Part shown: piece after piece, positions 1 through 12,700 of the stretch
Position numbering within the stretch: position 1 is the stretch's first letter
How the letters are laid out: each line of letters begins with the position of its first letter
Assembly (NCBI RefSeq): GCF_014633365.1
Contig: NC_068347.1
Location: 12,553,655 to 12,617,654 of the forward strand
Reading direction: 5' to 3'
Source of the DNA: Diospyros lotus
Lineage: Eukaryota > Streptophyta > Magnoliopsida > Ericales > Ebenaceae
Length of the DNA stretch: 64,000 nucleotides
Program-made: the position numbers and the translations under genes
The notes under the pieces: generated by a model
What the model was told of the DNA's origin: nothing
Seen by the model: the letters and a program-made list of their open reading frames with translations, nothing else
Database searches by the model: none

Positions 1-1968
1 ATGCAAATGCAACATAAAAACATTATCATACATATTTACCAACTTGTAAGGCCACCTCCACATGGGGTCGTCCCTTACCTGGCTCGAAGCCTCATCCCTG
101 CCTCGGGTGAGAACGTCAGCCCGAACTTCAAGCTCTTCTAAGATCACCGCCTGCCAGACGAACCTAAAGGCAAACACACACAAACCCAACTCCATTAACA
201 TCCGGCATTAAACCAATGCCCTCAACTTCACCACACATCGCAAAACCACCCGACAACAAATCAACAAAAACAACACCAACCACGGCATAACCGGCCATCA
301 ACAACTTTCCAAACAACCCCGACATAGGGTTGAATCCAACAAATAATTATTCTACATTAACTCGCTTAATGCAAATAATTTGGAAAGGAAATATTAATTT
401 ACCTCGACTCAGCTAGAGAGAAATTCGAAAAATGCCCACACTGACGTTGCCTCCCGAGCTGCCATTTGCGCCCAAAATCTCGCTCTCGCGCCTTCAACAC
501 GTTCCTCAAGCCCCATAATAATTTCCACAAATTCCTCCAATTTTTTGGGATTTTTTAGCTATTTTCCCCTTATTTTCTCATTTCTTTTTTTTTTCTTTTC
601 CTTTTTTCCCTACTTTCTTCTTCTTCGCGCGTTCCTTCTTCTTCTCTCCTCCATGTGTGCATAAAGCCTGGACCAGCACCTCCAGCCGCCCGCTGCCTGG
701 CTCGTACACTCGTTGTCGCTCGCAGCACCGCCTCCGGCTGCCTCCGACTGCATTGCGGCCATCCTTGCTGGCTACCACCGTCGCGGCAACACACGGCCGG
801 CAGCTCCCCTGCGCGCTGCAACCCGCGTCTGCCATGGCCGACCCCGAGCTCCTAGCCGCCACTTCCTCCGTGCGCCTTCGGCTACTGGCCGTGTGCCTCT
901 GACTGCTGTGAACCATGCTGGCTCAGCCTTCCGCGCGCCACCAGCCCACTGTAACCAGCTTCCTCATGCGCACCTCTGCGCGTTGCAACTCCAGCACGCA
1001 AACTGCCATTCCTGCCGCTAGTTCAGCCTTCATCGGCCATCGTTGCTGCCTGCATCGCCCACGCTAACCATATCATTGCGAGCTACTCCGCCCTACATTG
1101 CCTTCGGCCACAGCAACCATGGCCGCCTCCATTGGATGTTGATGCTTCATTATCGGCCATGGTAGCTGTTGCCATGGCCGATTGGCCCTCTCTCGCAATC
1201 TCACTCTCTCGAAATCTCTCTCTCGCGCAATCTCTTGGCCTGGCTCCCTCTCTCGGCAATGCTCTCTCCCTCGCAATCTCTCACGAGCTCTCACTTCCCC
1301 CGCTCTCTGGTTCTGCCATTTCAAATGGCAAATACAACACTAGGAAGCTTCCTTGAAGTTTCCTCACATATTCACGCTATATATATATATACTAATTACA
1401 TATAAACCCTCCAAAAATCTCAAAATTCCACTTAAGCAATTAATAATTGCACTTGAGGATTTTTATAATAACACTTGGGCCCTCTCAAGACTTAAATTAA
1501 TTATAATTAAGCCACTCCCAACTCAATTTCTTTGAAAATTAATATTCGACTTTTACTCGAAAATACCGTATTTGTCCCTGCACTTGTACGGGACTTTTAT
1601 TCCACCTAGAAACACCTAAGGGTTGCCTTATTGGCAAAACCAGACCACCTCTAGGGTCCCCTCAGCTTCCCAAAGGTCCCCTACGACCATTCGGTATTGG
1701 CACCCACTTAGGCTTATACAGAGTTTATTCCGAAAATTATTCCCGATCGGACTGCTTCTAGCGTCATAAACCTCGCATCGAGATGCTCATCAATCTCTTG
1801 CCCTCTTCCCTGGACATCCAAGTCCCGGGGCACTCCCTGCTGCCAATTCGACAATTTTCATTAATTAATTACTCAAAATTGACCCTTGGGCTTCCCGGAC
1901 CACCCGAGATCCTGACAAAATAATCAAAAATTATTTATTTTCAATACCATGTAATATCGGGTATTACA
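1..1968 (-). repeat. LTR, left part off-window (minus orientation)
   Basis: The block ends on the plus strand in GGGTATTACA, so read on the minus strand it begins TGTAATACCCG, a common start for plant Ty3/Gypsy LTRs. The next bases (AGAAC, from 1969) would be one TSD copy; the other lies off the window. The right boundary cuts straight into a Copia reading frame, which supports an insertion edge. Positions 560-1330 are GC-rich and pyrimidine-rich (CTCTCG runs), and the several open frames there look like composition effects. Whether this is a solo LTR or the edge of a full element cannot be seen. Confidence 0.7.
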
Positions 1969-4900
1969 AGAACAAAAGTTGAAAATGTATGCCTAGTTGA
2001 AGGTTTAAAACACAATTTGCTAAGTATAAACCAATTATGTGATAAAGGGCATAGAGTCACCTTTAAATCAAGCAAATGTAAAGTTTATAATTTGAAATCA
2101 AATGAACTTATTTTTTCTGGAAATAGACATGGAAATGTATATGTCATTTGGCTTGATGATGTCGTGCTTAAACATGAAAATTTCCTTATTGCATCAAATT
2201 CAAACTTGTCTTGGTTATGGCATAAGAAACTAGGACATGCAAGCATGAGCTTAATTGATAAATTGGCTAGAAAACAACTAGTTAGAGGCTTACTGATTAG
2301 TGGTCAATTTTGTAAAAATTTTGTTATAATTTTACCCTTATTTTGATCTTAAAAATGGTTTAAATTGATTATTAATATGCATTTTTTGATTGCGTGTAAG
2401 TTTAAAAATATTAATATAAAATAAAAAAATTATAATAATAATAATAAAGAAATGAATATAATATATATGGATTGCATGCTTCATAAAGAAGGCCAAAGCT
2501 CAACACAAAGAAAGCCCAAGCCCAAAACAAGGAAGGCCCAAGTTGTGGAAACTTCTTAGATATTTTGTTTATCTTTATATTTTTAAATTAGATATTTTTA
2601 TTATTAAATTAGATATTTTGTAATATTAAATTAAATAATTGTGTGGTCTCCATTGCATCTTGTGGGCTATAAATAGCTCACCTGATTGCATTTGTAACTA
2701 TCCAATTTTTCTATAATGAAAGTATAGTTGTGTTCTTAGCATTTCTCTCTCAAATCTTCAACTTTAGTTTTCATATAGTTGTGTTCTTAGAATTTCTCTC
2801 TTAATTCTTCAAACTTTAGTTTCCATATAGTTGTGTTATGTTATTCTTTTTATTATTTTTATTATCCATCGCCTATATGGTCGGTTAAATATTATCTTTC
2901 AATTACTGTCTCTTTATTATCCATTGCCTATATGGTCGGTTAAATATTGTCTTTTAAATACTGTCTTTTAATTTTCGTCATTTAAATTCCTGCCAATTTA
3001 TTTTCAAATGAAGATGAGTAGCTAAATCCAATCTTGGGTTAAGGTAATGACAGTGTCCAACGCTAATGATTCCCAAAGAAAGCTACGCTTCAAATGTGTA
3101 ATATTAATCTGATTTAATTTGAGCAGTGTGCGTATAGTGTATCTTTGAATTTGGATTGGAGCATAAGCCTAACTTAGAATTTTTATGCCATGTATAGAGA
3201 TTGCTAGACCTGAAAATGTTTTCATACCCAAGCCCAAATGATTAATCTGTATCTATAAATTCTGTCTATGAAATATATTTCAATTTATAGTAATTGTTTA
3301 ACTTAGAATTTTCATGCCATGTATGGAGATTGCTTAAACAAGGATTATCATTATCTTAAACTAAAATTATTGACAGATCTGCAAAACTTAATTTAAATGA
3401 ATATTACTGATCTTTTCTATTAAATCGGGAATTAATTAGTTTTAACACTGAAATTGTCTTGACCTAAGCTGCTTAAACTCAGTGTTAGTTTAGTTTCAAT
3501 TCTTGCTTTTAGATCATCTTAATCACCTCCTAAAATTAAATATTCTGTGATTTTTGTTTTCATCCAAAATAATCTCCATGTGAACCGACTCGGACTCACA
3601 GAAATATAAATTTAAAATTGTACTACATGCACACTTGCGAGTATAATTGCCTTATAACTGTTTTAATAAGAGAATTGACATTTGATGAATTTGGTTGTAG
3701 TTTTGATGAATAAATGTGTAGGGTAGCATAGAAGTCACTTACCCAACATAAACTTTAAAAAGGATCATGTAAATGATACGTGTATGAAAGGAAAACAAAC
3801 TAGATCTTCATTTAAATCCATAAATTCAGTTACCACAGCTAGACCTCTAAAATTGCTTCACCTAGATTTGTTTGGCCCTATGAAAACTCAAAGTTTAGGA
3901 GGAAAATCCTATACCCTAGTTATAGTAGATGATTTCTCAAGATTTACATGGGTGCTATTCTTAGGAAATAAAAGTGATGCTTTTAAAGTATTCTCTAGAT
4001 TGTGCAAAAGGCTTCAAAATGAATGAAAATTAAAAATAAAGCAAATAATGAGTGATCATGGTGAGAATTTGAAAATTAAGAATTTCAATCCTTCTGTGAA
4101 GAAAACGGAATTCATCATAACTTCTCGGTCTCTAGAACCCCTCAACAAAATGGTGTCGTTAAAAGAAATAATAGAACTCTTATAGAAATGTCTAGAACCA
4201 TGTTGCTAGAAAGTAACTTGCCAAAATACTTTTAGCTATAAATACAGCATGCTATGTTCTAAATAGAGTATCTATAAGACTAATCATTAAAAGAACTCCG
4301 TATGAGTTATATAAACACAAAAAAACAAATATCTCTCATTTCTATCACTTTGGGTGCAAATGCTTTGTTTTAAACAATGGTAAAGATAACTTAGAAAAAT
4401 TCGATACTAAGAGTGATAAAGGCATATTTATATGTTACTCATCTCAAAGCAAAGCTTATCGAATATTTAATAAAAGAATGATGGTTGTAGAAGAATCAAT
4501 TCATGTAGTGTTTGATGACAAACCTAGAATAATCAATAATGATGATGATCTAGAAGACATTCCAAATAAGATGAATGAGATTCAAATCAATGAATAAATA
4601 GATCAAAGCAATATCCAAGATCAAAATAATCAAAAAGAAGTTTCATTTTCAAGAGAAAGAAATTATGTTAAAGAAAATGAAATCTTAGGAGACCCTAGTA
4701 AAGGAGTTTCAACTAGATCTTCCCTTAGATTAAATACCAATCTAGTACTCATCTCTCAAATAGAACCCAAAAATGTTCAAGAAGCTTTAAATGATGATGA
4801 ATGGGTTAAAGCTATACAAGATAAGCTAAACCAATTCGAAAAGAATGAAGTTTGGTGTCTTGTACCTGAACCTTCAGATCATCCTATCATTGGAACAAAA

Positions 4901-4984
4901 TGGGTCTTTAGAAATAAGCTTGATGAGAGTGGTAATATCATTAAAAACAAGGCTAGAATCGTAAGAGAACAATCTAAGTGAATT
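1969..4984 (+). pseudogene. Copia-1 polyprotein remnant (SIRE-like)
   Basis: This is a decayed Ty1/Copia pol. Before the solo LTR (1969-2293) it reads as the end of protease and the GAG-pre-integrase domain (WLWHKKLGHASM near 2213-2250). After it (3743 on) come the integrase core (DLFGPM, then VDDFSRFTWVLFL near 3920-3960), the integrase C-terminal part and the start of reverse transcriptase (GTKWVFRNKLDESG near 4890-4930). Stops and frameshifts occur, for example after 4023 and at 4594. The frame ends near 4984, so most of RT and all of RNase H are missing. Gag and the start of pol were lost or separated by the LTR at 1-1968. The spacer and RT wording resemble the SIRE/Maximus lineage; that assignment is inference. 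Confidence 0.8.
2294..3737 (+). repeat. Solo LTR of the Athila-type family, TSD CTTAC
   Basis: A 1,444 bp block starts TGATTAGTGGTCAATTTTG and ends GTAGCATAGAAGTCA. It is flanked on both sides by CTTAC (2289-2293 and 3738-3742). Removing it and one TSD copy lets the Copia-1 frame continue, so it is a clean insertion. A TATA-like TATAAATAG lies at 2668-2676, followed by repeated segments containing CTATATGGTCGGTTAAATAT. The same family appears in reverse at 34633-36135, 57259-61364 and from 63257. No internal region or second LTR is present, so it is a solo LTR. Confidence 0.9.
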
Positions 4985-5405
4985 TAGTTTCCAATGTAAG
5001 TTAGGGAGAAAACCTCGGTATTAATGATTTTCCTAGAACCCGTTGTAATCTAAGAATGTATCTAGTTTTCAAGGTGAAGTAGTGTGAAAACCTTGATGAG
5101 ATTAGTGGAACCCCAAGGGTGGTTGAGACCTTGGGAGAGTGGAGTAGGTGTATGTGGAGATACCAAACCACTATTAATTGTCTTGTGTCTCATTTATTTA
5201 TTCTTGCTATATCTTATGATTTGCAATTTATTAATCTCAAACTCACATATACATAGTTATAAAATCTTAATTTTTTTAAAATTAAATAACAAGAATTTAA
5301 TTAAAAGAAAATAATTTATATATTCTTAAAAAAATAATTAATCAATAATATTTATTAAAAGGGAGAAAAAAATTTAAACACTCAATTCACCCCCCTCTTG
5401 AGTGG
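4985..5405 (+). repeat. Probable 3' LTR tail of Copia-1
   Basis: Non-coding DNA directly after the truncated Copia-1 frame. It has the look of a SIRE-type LTR end: a stretch about accounting-style repeats of GTGGAACC and GGAGATACCAAACCACT, then CAATTCACCCCCCTCTTGAG near 5382-5401. A mirror-image version of that last motif occurs at 9300-9325. No matching 5' LTR is in the window, and the boundary with pol appears to be a deletion junction. Confidence 0.45.
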
Positions 5406-6440
5406 CCATACCTTAAGGGAATAACACTTCTATCGAGCAACTCTTCAAGGCAACCTTGCTCTCCTAGACAACGAATCGAGACTTGCCTAAGCCAACTCTG
5501 CTACAAATATCTCTAGGCATAACGTTACTCTTCCGTCTTGCCTAGGCTTGTCAACTTCTTATTGAGCTTCATAGATAAACAAATTTTAATTGACGTATTT
5601 CAACAATAACACGAATTTTTAGAAAAATTGTGAAACAACCCAAAAATATTTTTAAAATTATGAAAAATGACTCAATTTTTTTTTGTGGTATTTTTATTAT
5701 TATTTTGGGATACAAAACATCTTGAAAATACCAAAACAACACTCATATGATGCTTTCGCAACAATGTTCTAGGGTGGTGCCAAGCTATTCCTTCAAAAGA
5801 GTTAATTGAATTTGACCTATTTAATGATTGGGTTAAATATATCCTAAGGCTATCTCTTGCCATTTTCCTTGCCAAGCCAAATTTTTAGGGAGGCATTCCA
5901 ATTTCTTAGCTCCAACACTGCTCGCCATTATCGTAGTTGTTTCTATCCTCGATTGTGGCTGATTTACCATCAACTTTGCAGATAAAGGGTCCAGATGGTC
6001 GGACATGACAATCAAAAGAGGTCTACAATAAGAAAAGGCAAAGAGTCGACGACAAATGAGCGAAAAAAGGTGAACAGATGCGGCGATGGAAGGTGAACAA
6101 TCATGGAAGGTGAACAGTCACGGTAGCATCTTAGAGAGTGATTAATAAGATTTGTGTATTTGATTATTGATTTTATATATTTAATTAGTAAATTAATTTT
6201 TAAAATATATTAAATAATATTAAAATTTAATATTGTAATATTTATCATTAAATTATAAAATAAATATTAAAATTTTATAATAATGAAAATTATAGATAAG
6301 TTAAAAAAATAGAATTAAAGTTTATTAATAAATAAATAAAATAAAATAAAAAATCAAATAAAGAGTAAAATAAGAAATAAGAAATAAATTATTTATAATA
6401 TAATAAAAAAATAAAATAAGAAGTGTGATTAGGGGTATCA
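5406..6440. other. Unassigned intergenic DNA
   Basis: No convincing gene. The short frames here (5672-6015, minus) lack recognisable motifs. Positions 6130-6420 are extremely AT-rich. It separates the Copia-1 remnant from the MSRB promoter region. Confidence 0.6.
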
Positions 6441-6780
6441 TTGAAGTCATCCTCACCCCTCTCACAATTGCATTTCAAGTTTGCCCTTTCAATTCTCACA
6501 AATTCTTTAGCGGCCAACGGAAAGCCACGTGTCACGATTTCCATCTCAACTAATTTACGGGTAGACAGCGCGAGAAGGTTTCAGTTGCTCGTCCGAAAAG
6601 GACAACACCGCCGTACACAGCATGGGGCCAGAAGAAAATCAATTCAGCCTCCGTGCCACCAAGCAGGCGATGTCGATGAAGATCCAGCCGTTCGTGATGC
6701 GAGCAGCATCGCCTATGATGCACCGTCGGAACACTATAAGGTTCCCCGCTTATACAACCGAGAAGGGGTCGGCGTTTGCA
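6441..6780 (+). promoter_or_regulatory. MSRB promoter and leader region with a G-box
   Basis: This is the likely promoter and 5' leader of the MSRB gene. A G-box/ABRE-type core, CCACGTGTCAC, sits at 6525-6535, about 250 bp before the preferred start codon. This class is bound by bZIP and bHLH factors and is common in stress- and light-responsive plant genes. No clear TATA box is visible nearby. An in-frame upstream ATG at 6622 could lengthen the protein by 53 residues. The transcription start cannot be placed from sequence alone. Confidence 0.5.
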
Positions 6781-9700
6781 ATGGCTTCTCACGCCATAAC
6801 CAGCAGTCTGAGCTTCCCAGTTAAGCTCTCTGCGAAGGGCCTGTCAGATTCAGATTCCAAATCGAAGCTTTTTTTAGCTTTCCGGTCACTAAGAAAATCC
6901 AGAAAGGAGGTTTCTCTCTCGGTTCGCGCGATGGGCTCCTCGGCGTCATCCGGCAAACCAGACGGCATCGGAGGTCCCTTTCTCCCCAAATTCTCTTTAT
7001 TTCGATTTCTTTCTGATTTAATTTTGTTTCTCAGTAGTGACTCAGTCAATTTCTCTTCAGATTTGTGTTTTTATTTGAAATTAAAACCCTTCACCTGTCT
7101 TAAGGAGTTCACCAGTTCATGTAGTCCAATTCATTAAATTTAAAAACGTAATTTCATTCTATTTTATGTTCTTCAAACTTAATTAATTAGTGAGTAAATG
7201 AAAATTTTTACTGTCTAAATTGGAGGGCTAAAACTGAGCTTAAAATTCATCCTTGTTTTGGGTGAAGAATTAACTTCGATAAAGTATATATTAAGTTTTG
7301 CTAGAACTTTGTTATAACCATTTATGGTTTTCTTTCTTCTTCTTAAGTTGATAATTATTTCTAATATTAGCTTAATTGGGAAGGTGTTGAATCACTAGAT
7401 CACATAACATTTTGAATGTTTAGTAATAATGGGCAACATGTACTTAAGTAGAAAAATTGAAAGTTCCAAGGTTAGGCATTGAAAATTGGAGGAAGGTTCA
7501 AGGGACAATTTGATAGTTTGCCCATTTCTATATCTATAGTTCAGAAAATAGAATGGAAGTTTCTTTTGTATTTTTATTTATTGGGAAGACTAATGAATCA
7601 TTTTGTTATCATTTTCATAACCACAAAAAATAATTGAAATTAGTTGATCTTCTTGACTTATATTTATCTTATTTACGTCCTTTTATTTCTCTGCACAAAG
7701 TCTAAAGGTAGAACATGCCTGCATTTTGCTTCTTGATTTAGTGCTGCATATGTTGCTTAGGTGATTGGCAATGAAAACAATCATTGACTAATTTCAATTA
7801 GCATTTTCCCTAGTTATCCGTAATAAGGTTTGATTGAGTCAGGGATGCGCAAATGATCCACAAAAACTGAGAAACTGAACCGATCATTTTGATTTGGTCC
7901 ATTCAGGTTTTGGCAACATTCATTTCAGTTTTGGTGCTAATTTTTTAATAAACCAGAAGACATCGGTTCAATTTTGGTTTGTATTGCTAACAAACTGAAT
8001 AGAACCAAACCAAAAACTAAACTGATGTGTAATAATACCTGACCGAACCAAAAACTGATCCGAATGGACGTCTATGTATACACACACACACTAGAGGATG
8101 ACTCGTATTATACACGTGCAAATAAAAAAATCAAATGGAGTTTCATTAGGTGGTGCTCGATAGTTAAGGATTACCTTTTACATTTTGTAGGGAGTATTTT
8201 AAACAAAAATATTTCTTTGTATAGTGGTAAAATTTTTCACAAATTAATTATTATTTAAAGGTCATAAGTTCAAATCTTGTTATTATTATTATTTTTTGTG
8301 CTTTTAAAGCAAAATACATAAACAACATTTTAGGAAAACACTTTATTGACAGAGGTGTATAACACCAAAACAAGGTGTTTGCTTATGTATAAATATTATT
8401 TTCTGAAAGAAAGTGAAAATTTATATTAACAAAACCAAAACTAACCCTAAGCCTAAAATCACTTAACCCACAAGACAAAGATGATAGAATTGAAAGAGTG
8501 CACTAACACTTAGCGGCAGATGTAATAACACAAGCCGATTTTCGAAACTTTTTCAAAAATCAAAACAAAATGCAGTGGAAATGGATTGGTTCTTGCAAGA
8601 CACAATGACAACTGCCATATGCATACAACAAAACCATACAAGTATGGAAATGCTACGAATGGTAACAATTTCCTCAAAGGATGAAGAGGATGTCGGTTGC
8701 TTTTGTTGCGCCTTTGACCCAAACCCTTCAGTCTCCCAATTGTGCTCCCATGAACCCTTCACGTACTAGCCACAAACTAGTTTCGTCTACTACCAAATCT
8801 ATCCTTAGCTGACCAAGCCACCCCCACGCGCGTAGGGGACTAAGTCAGTTTGCGCCTAAGCAGTCACTGAAACCCTTTGTCGGACTTTTGTACTAGTCAA
8901 GTTTCAACAAAGGTGATGTAAGGTTGAGTTTCAGATCTTAACAAGGATGTTGATTGTCTCATAGTCGTGGGATCAAAATAAGAAGAATGGGAGCACGAGA
9001 AGAAGGAGATTAGCAAGGAGCAAAGGAGGAAGAAGATGAACAATGTAACAAGAAGGAGTTGAGAGAAGCTTCTTGCACACAATCGGTCTAAGGCACGAGG
9101 CTTGCATGAATGAAGAAACCCTTTCTCCTTTTCTTCCCTCTTAACATCTCTCTTTTCATCATAAATGCTTTGAGAAACATTAAATGAAGAGGCGACAGAG
9201 CATTAAATGCTCTATGGTCGAAAGCTACAGAAGGCTTGGGGATTCGCAATCCCACCCAAAGAAACTATTGACCGTTTCAAGGAACCTGAAATAAATGATA
9301 GACACCCAAAAGGGGGGTGAATTGGGTTTTTAAATACCTTTTAGGTTTAAAAGCTTTTATGTAATGAGAACTGAATGACCTTATTAGAACTTTTGAAATC
9401 TGGTGATGAAAATATCTATTGAAAGATTTAACTTTAGATGATTTAGGAAATAATGATGCGAGTATGATTTAAGTGAAAATGGATTTCTCAAAATCAGTTT
9501 TAGAACAAGTATAGCAAACTATAAATGCTAGAAATAAAATCTGGGCAAGCTAAAATAAAAAATAGAAATGAATAATGTAGTGCACACAGATTTTATAGTG
9601 GTTCAGCTCAACTAGTCTACTCCACTCCTTTGGCTCATCACCAAGGATTTAAACAATCCACTATAGCTTTTGCTGGCTCAGCTATAACCTCAACTTTTCA

Positions 9701-12700
9701 TAGGTGCAGGTGTAACATTTTCTTTTCATAGACTCAGTAGTAACTAATTACAAAACTTTACAACGGTTTTTAAAGGCTTAACTGAAATCACTGCCTTTTA
9801 AAGGATGAGGCGCAACCACTATCTTTTCAAAAGATGAGCTGTAACCTCCTGCCTTTTAGGGATCAAGCGGAACCACAAAAAGATAGGTAAAGATTACAAT
9901 TTGAAATACCTTGAGAAGCTTTTACAAGATAGAGAACAAATAACAAAATTAGCTTCTCACAAAGAAAAGAGAAATAGAAAGAATGTTAAGAATATAAGCA
10001 CTCATTTTCTCTTTTTCTAATTGAAGATGAAAGCTTGAAGAATCTCTTTTGCTCAAAAGTAGTAGAAAGAATTCCAGAACAACATCCTTGTTCTTCATCT
10101 CCTTTTATACTTGTTAAAAGATTGAAATCTGTAAGGATAACCTTCTTTTTCCATAAAATAATCATTAGAATATTTTAATATCACGCTAAATGATTGAGGT
10201 AAAATTTAGAGCCATTTTGTAGCCTTAACGGTTGAAACAATGCATTAAATGCACATGCAATGGCTAGTTTAACGACTTTATTTTTCAACTTCAGCACAAA
10301 AATAATCGACTAATATAGGTTCTTACGCGAGTAAATAGCTTATTAGTTGACTATTAGATTTCATTAGTCAACTAACTTTTGATTGCACTCTATTATACTC
10401 AACAACTACTCAATTGAATAGAGACATGAATTAAATACTCGACTATCAGTCACAAATAGTCGATTGAATTAAATACTCGACTATCACTTACAAATAGTCA
10501 ATTATACATCAACTTTTACTTGATTACTCATGAAAAATACTCGATTAAAAGAAAATAGAACTTCATAATCAATCCTTAAACACAAATACTCGACTATGGG
10601 ATCAACATACTCGACTAATACAAGAATATTCTTGATTATTCTTAATTCTTAGTCGATTAAAAAGATTTAACACTCGACTATAACTTTGATCACTCAATTG
10701 CTTTTGATATAGCTGGAACTTGCAATAAATACTTGATTTATTTTATGTATTACTCGACTATTATTCAAATAATATATATTATTTTGAATATCATCAAAAC
10801 AACATCTAAGATATTATAAACATTGAGCTTAAATATAAAACTCAATTTTCTCATCAACATCTAAATAATATAAACATAAGTGTTGTCTTTGAATTAACCA
10901 ACTTTCAAATACATTCACTTGGTTACATAAAAAGCCTTAGATAATAAAGGAGACATTATTAACCTTCATGGCTTTTAAACAAGTTGAGAACAATATATGA
11001 TTTTCAACTAAAAATATTTCCTTCTTGATCAAAGAAAGATTTTTCTACTTAGCACTCAATATGACATGCTCCATAGAAATATCATTACCCAAATAACTAT
11101 TTATTCACATAACAAATATATACACATGAAGCACACATAAGTCAAGTAATTCACTTGTTACTTGACTGGTATAGATCAAATAGAAGATTTGCAAAAATAT
11201 TGAGCACAAAATGTGTTACTCAATTAAAAACTTCCTTTTTCTAGATTCAAATTAGAATTAATTCACAGGATGTCACATAAAGATTCATTATGATAACTTT
11301 ATGAAACATACTCACATGAAATATTCATAAGTCAAGTAACTTATATTAACTTGACTAAAACATATAGAACATTTCAAATATATTGATCACACTATATGTT
11401 ACTCAAAACACAACATATAACACAAAGATATTCTAGTTTGAGCATCATGAAGACTCATTTATATTTATCAAAAACTATAGCACATATAAGCTTAACAAAG
11501 CGTATAGGACTTCTATTCTATAAGCTCCAAGCCATCATACACATATACTACTAATGCATATTTTGAGTAACTCTTGAAAGATAGAAACTTTAGATTTCTA
11601 TTACTCAAATGCATTGAACCTAAACTGATTCTTAAACTAAACAATCAACACTTTGAATAAATTTCTTGGAAAACATATAGCATTTGAATTCTTTCAAATG
11701 CATTCAATATTATAAGTTATTCAAGTGTTCTTCCATTAAATTTCATAACATTGAGAACCTTAGAAATTTGATACTAAATATCAAATGGATAACTTAGGCT
11801 CTATGATTTGGAACTTAGAATTATTTGCCTAAGCATATATATATGCTTTTACTTAAGAACAAAGATAATAGATACTTAACACACATTGCTCCTAGATTTA
11901 AGAGATGCTTTCACATATTTGAGCACTTACGATATTTCCCAATCTTAAGCTTACTCTAAGTGTCATGAGGATATATGATATTTATCCATGACTCTAATGC
12001 ATTAGGATACTTAAGATATCCGTTGAGATCGTAGAGCAAGCTATTGACATAACAAGCTTATAAATAAGAGCAAGATTAATCACAAAAAAAACATAATAAG
12101 GTTATTAGCACAACCTTAACACGAAGGATAAGACAATAGAAATCCTTCAAATCAAAACTCAAGTACCATCACTTGAGTATACGATCATTTACTTAATCAT
12201 TTAGATATAAAACATAGAACATGTTAGTCTTAAACTTTGAGTAATGTTGCCACATAAAACACTTAGCATATCATAAGCTTCCACAAATATTCATGCATTA
12301 TCTTTATGATGACCCTAAAGAGAGGCATAACAATAAAGCCTATGGCTAAAACAAATTTAACACATATGAGATTATTAATAGATAAATTATACTAAAATAA
12401 ACCTATCAAGGTTCCTTGAGCTTATATTTTCAAGACAACCTCAACATATATAACCTATCAAGATAGGCTTAACATATTCTTAAGTAATATTCTAAAGAAG
12501 GATAACATAATTTCCACATATACAAAATATATTGACAAGCCTATGAGAACATAACATAAGAAAAGGTTAAAGTTTTGGCATAAAGCATACATCATCAAAA
12601 CATTCATAACATAAAACTCAATAGAACTGATCGACCGTTTTGGATATTTTAAGGGAATCGGTCAATCGTTTTCCTTCTTCCATTTTCAACTTTCATTTAA

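Noticed and set aside
570..1021. Several overlapping GC-rich open frames on both strands
   Set aside because: They lie inside an LTR, overlap in all frames, are rich in Arg, Pro and Ala and have no motif; base composition explains them.
6441..6824. 127-residue plus-strand frame overlapping MSRB exon 1
   Set aside because: It runs in another frame across the leader and transit peptide and has no motif.
8064..9082. Small open frames in intron 1
   Set aside because: No motifs, and they overlap repeat-like DNA and each other.
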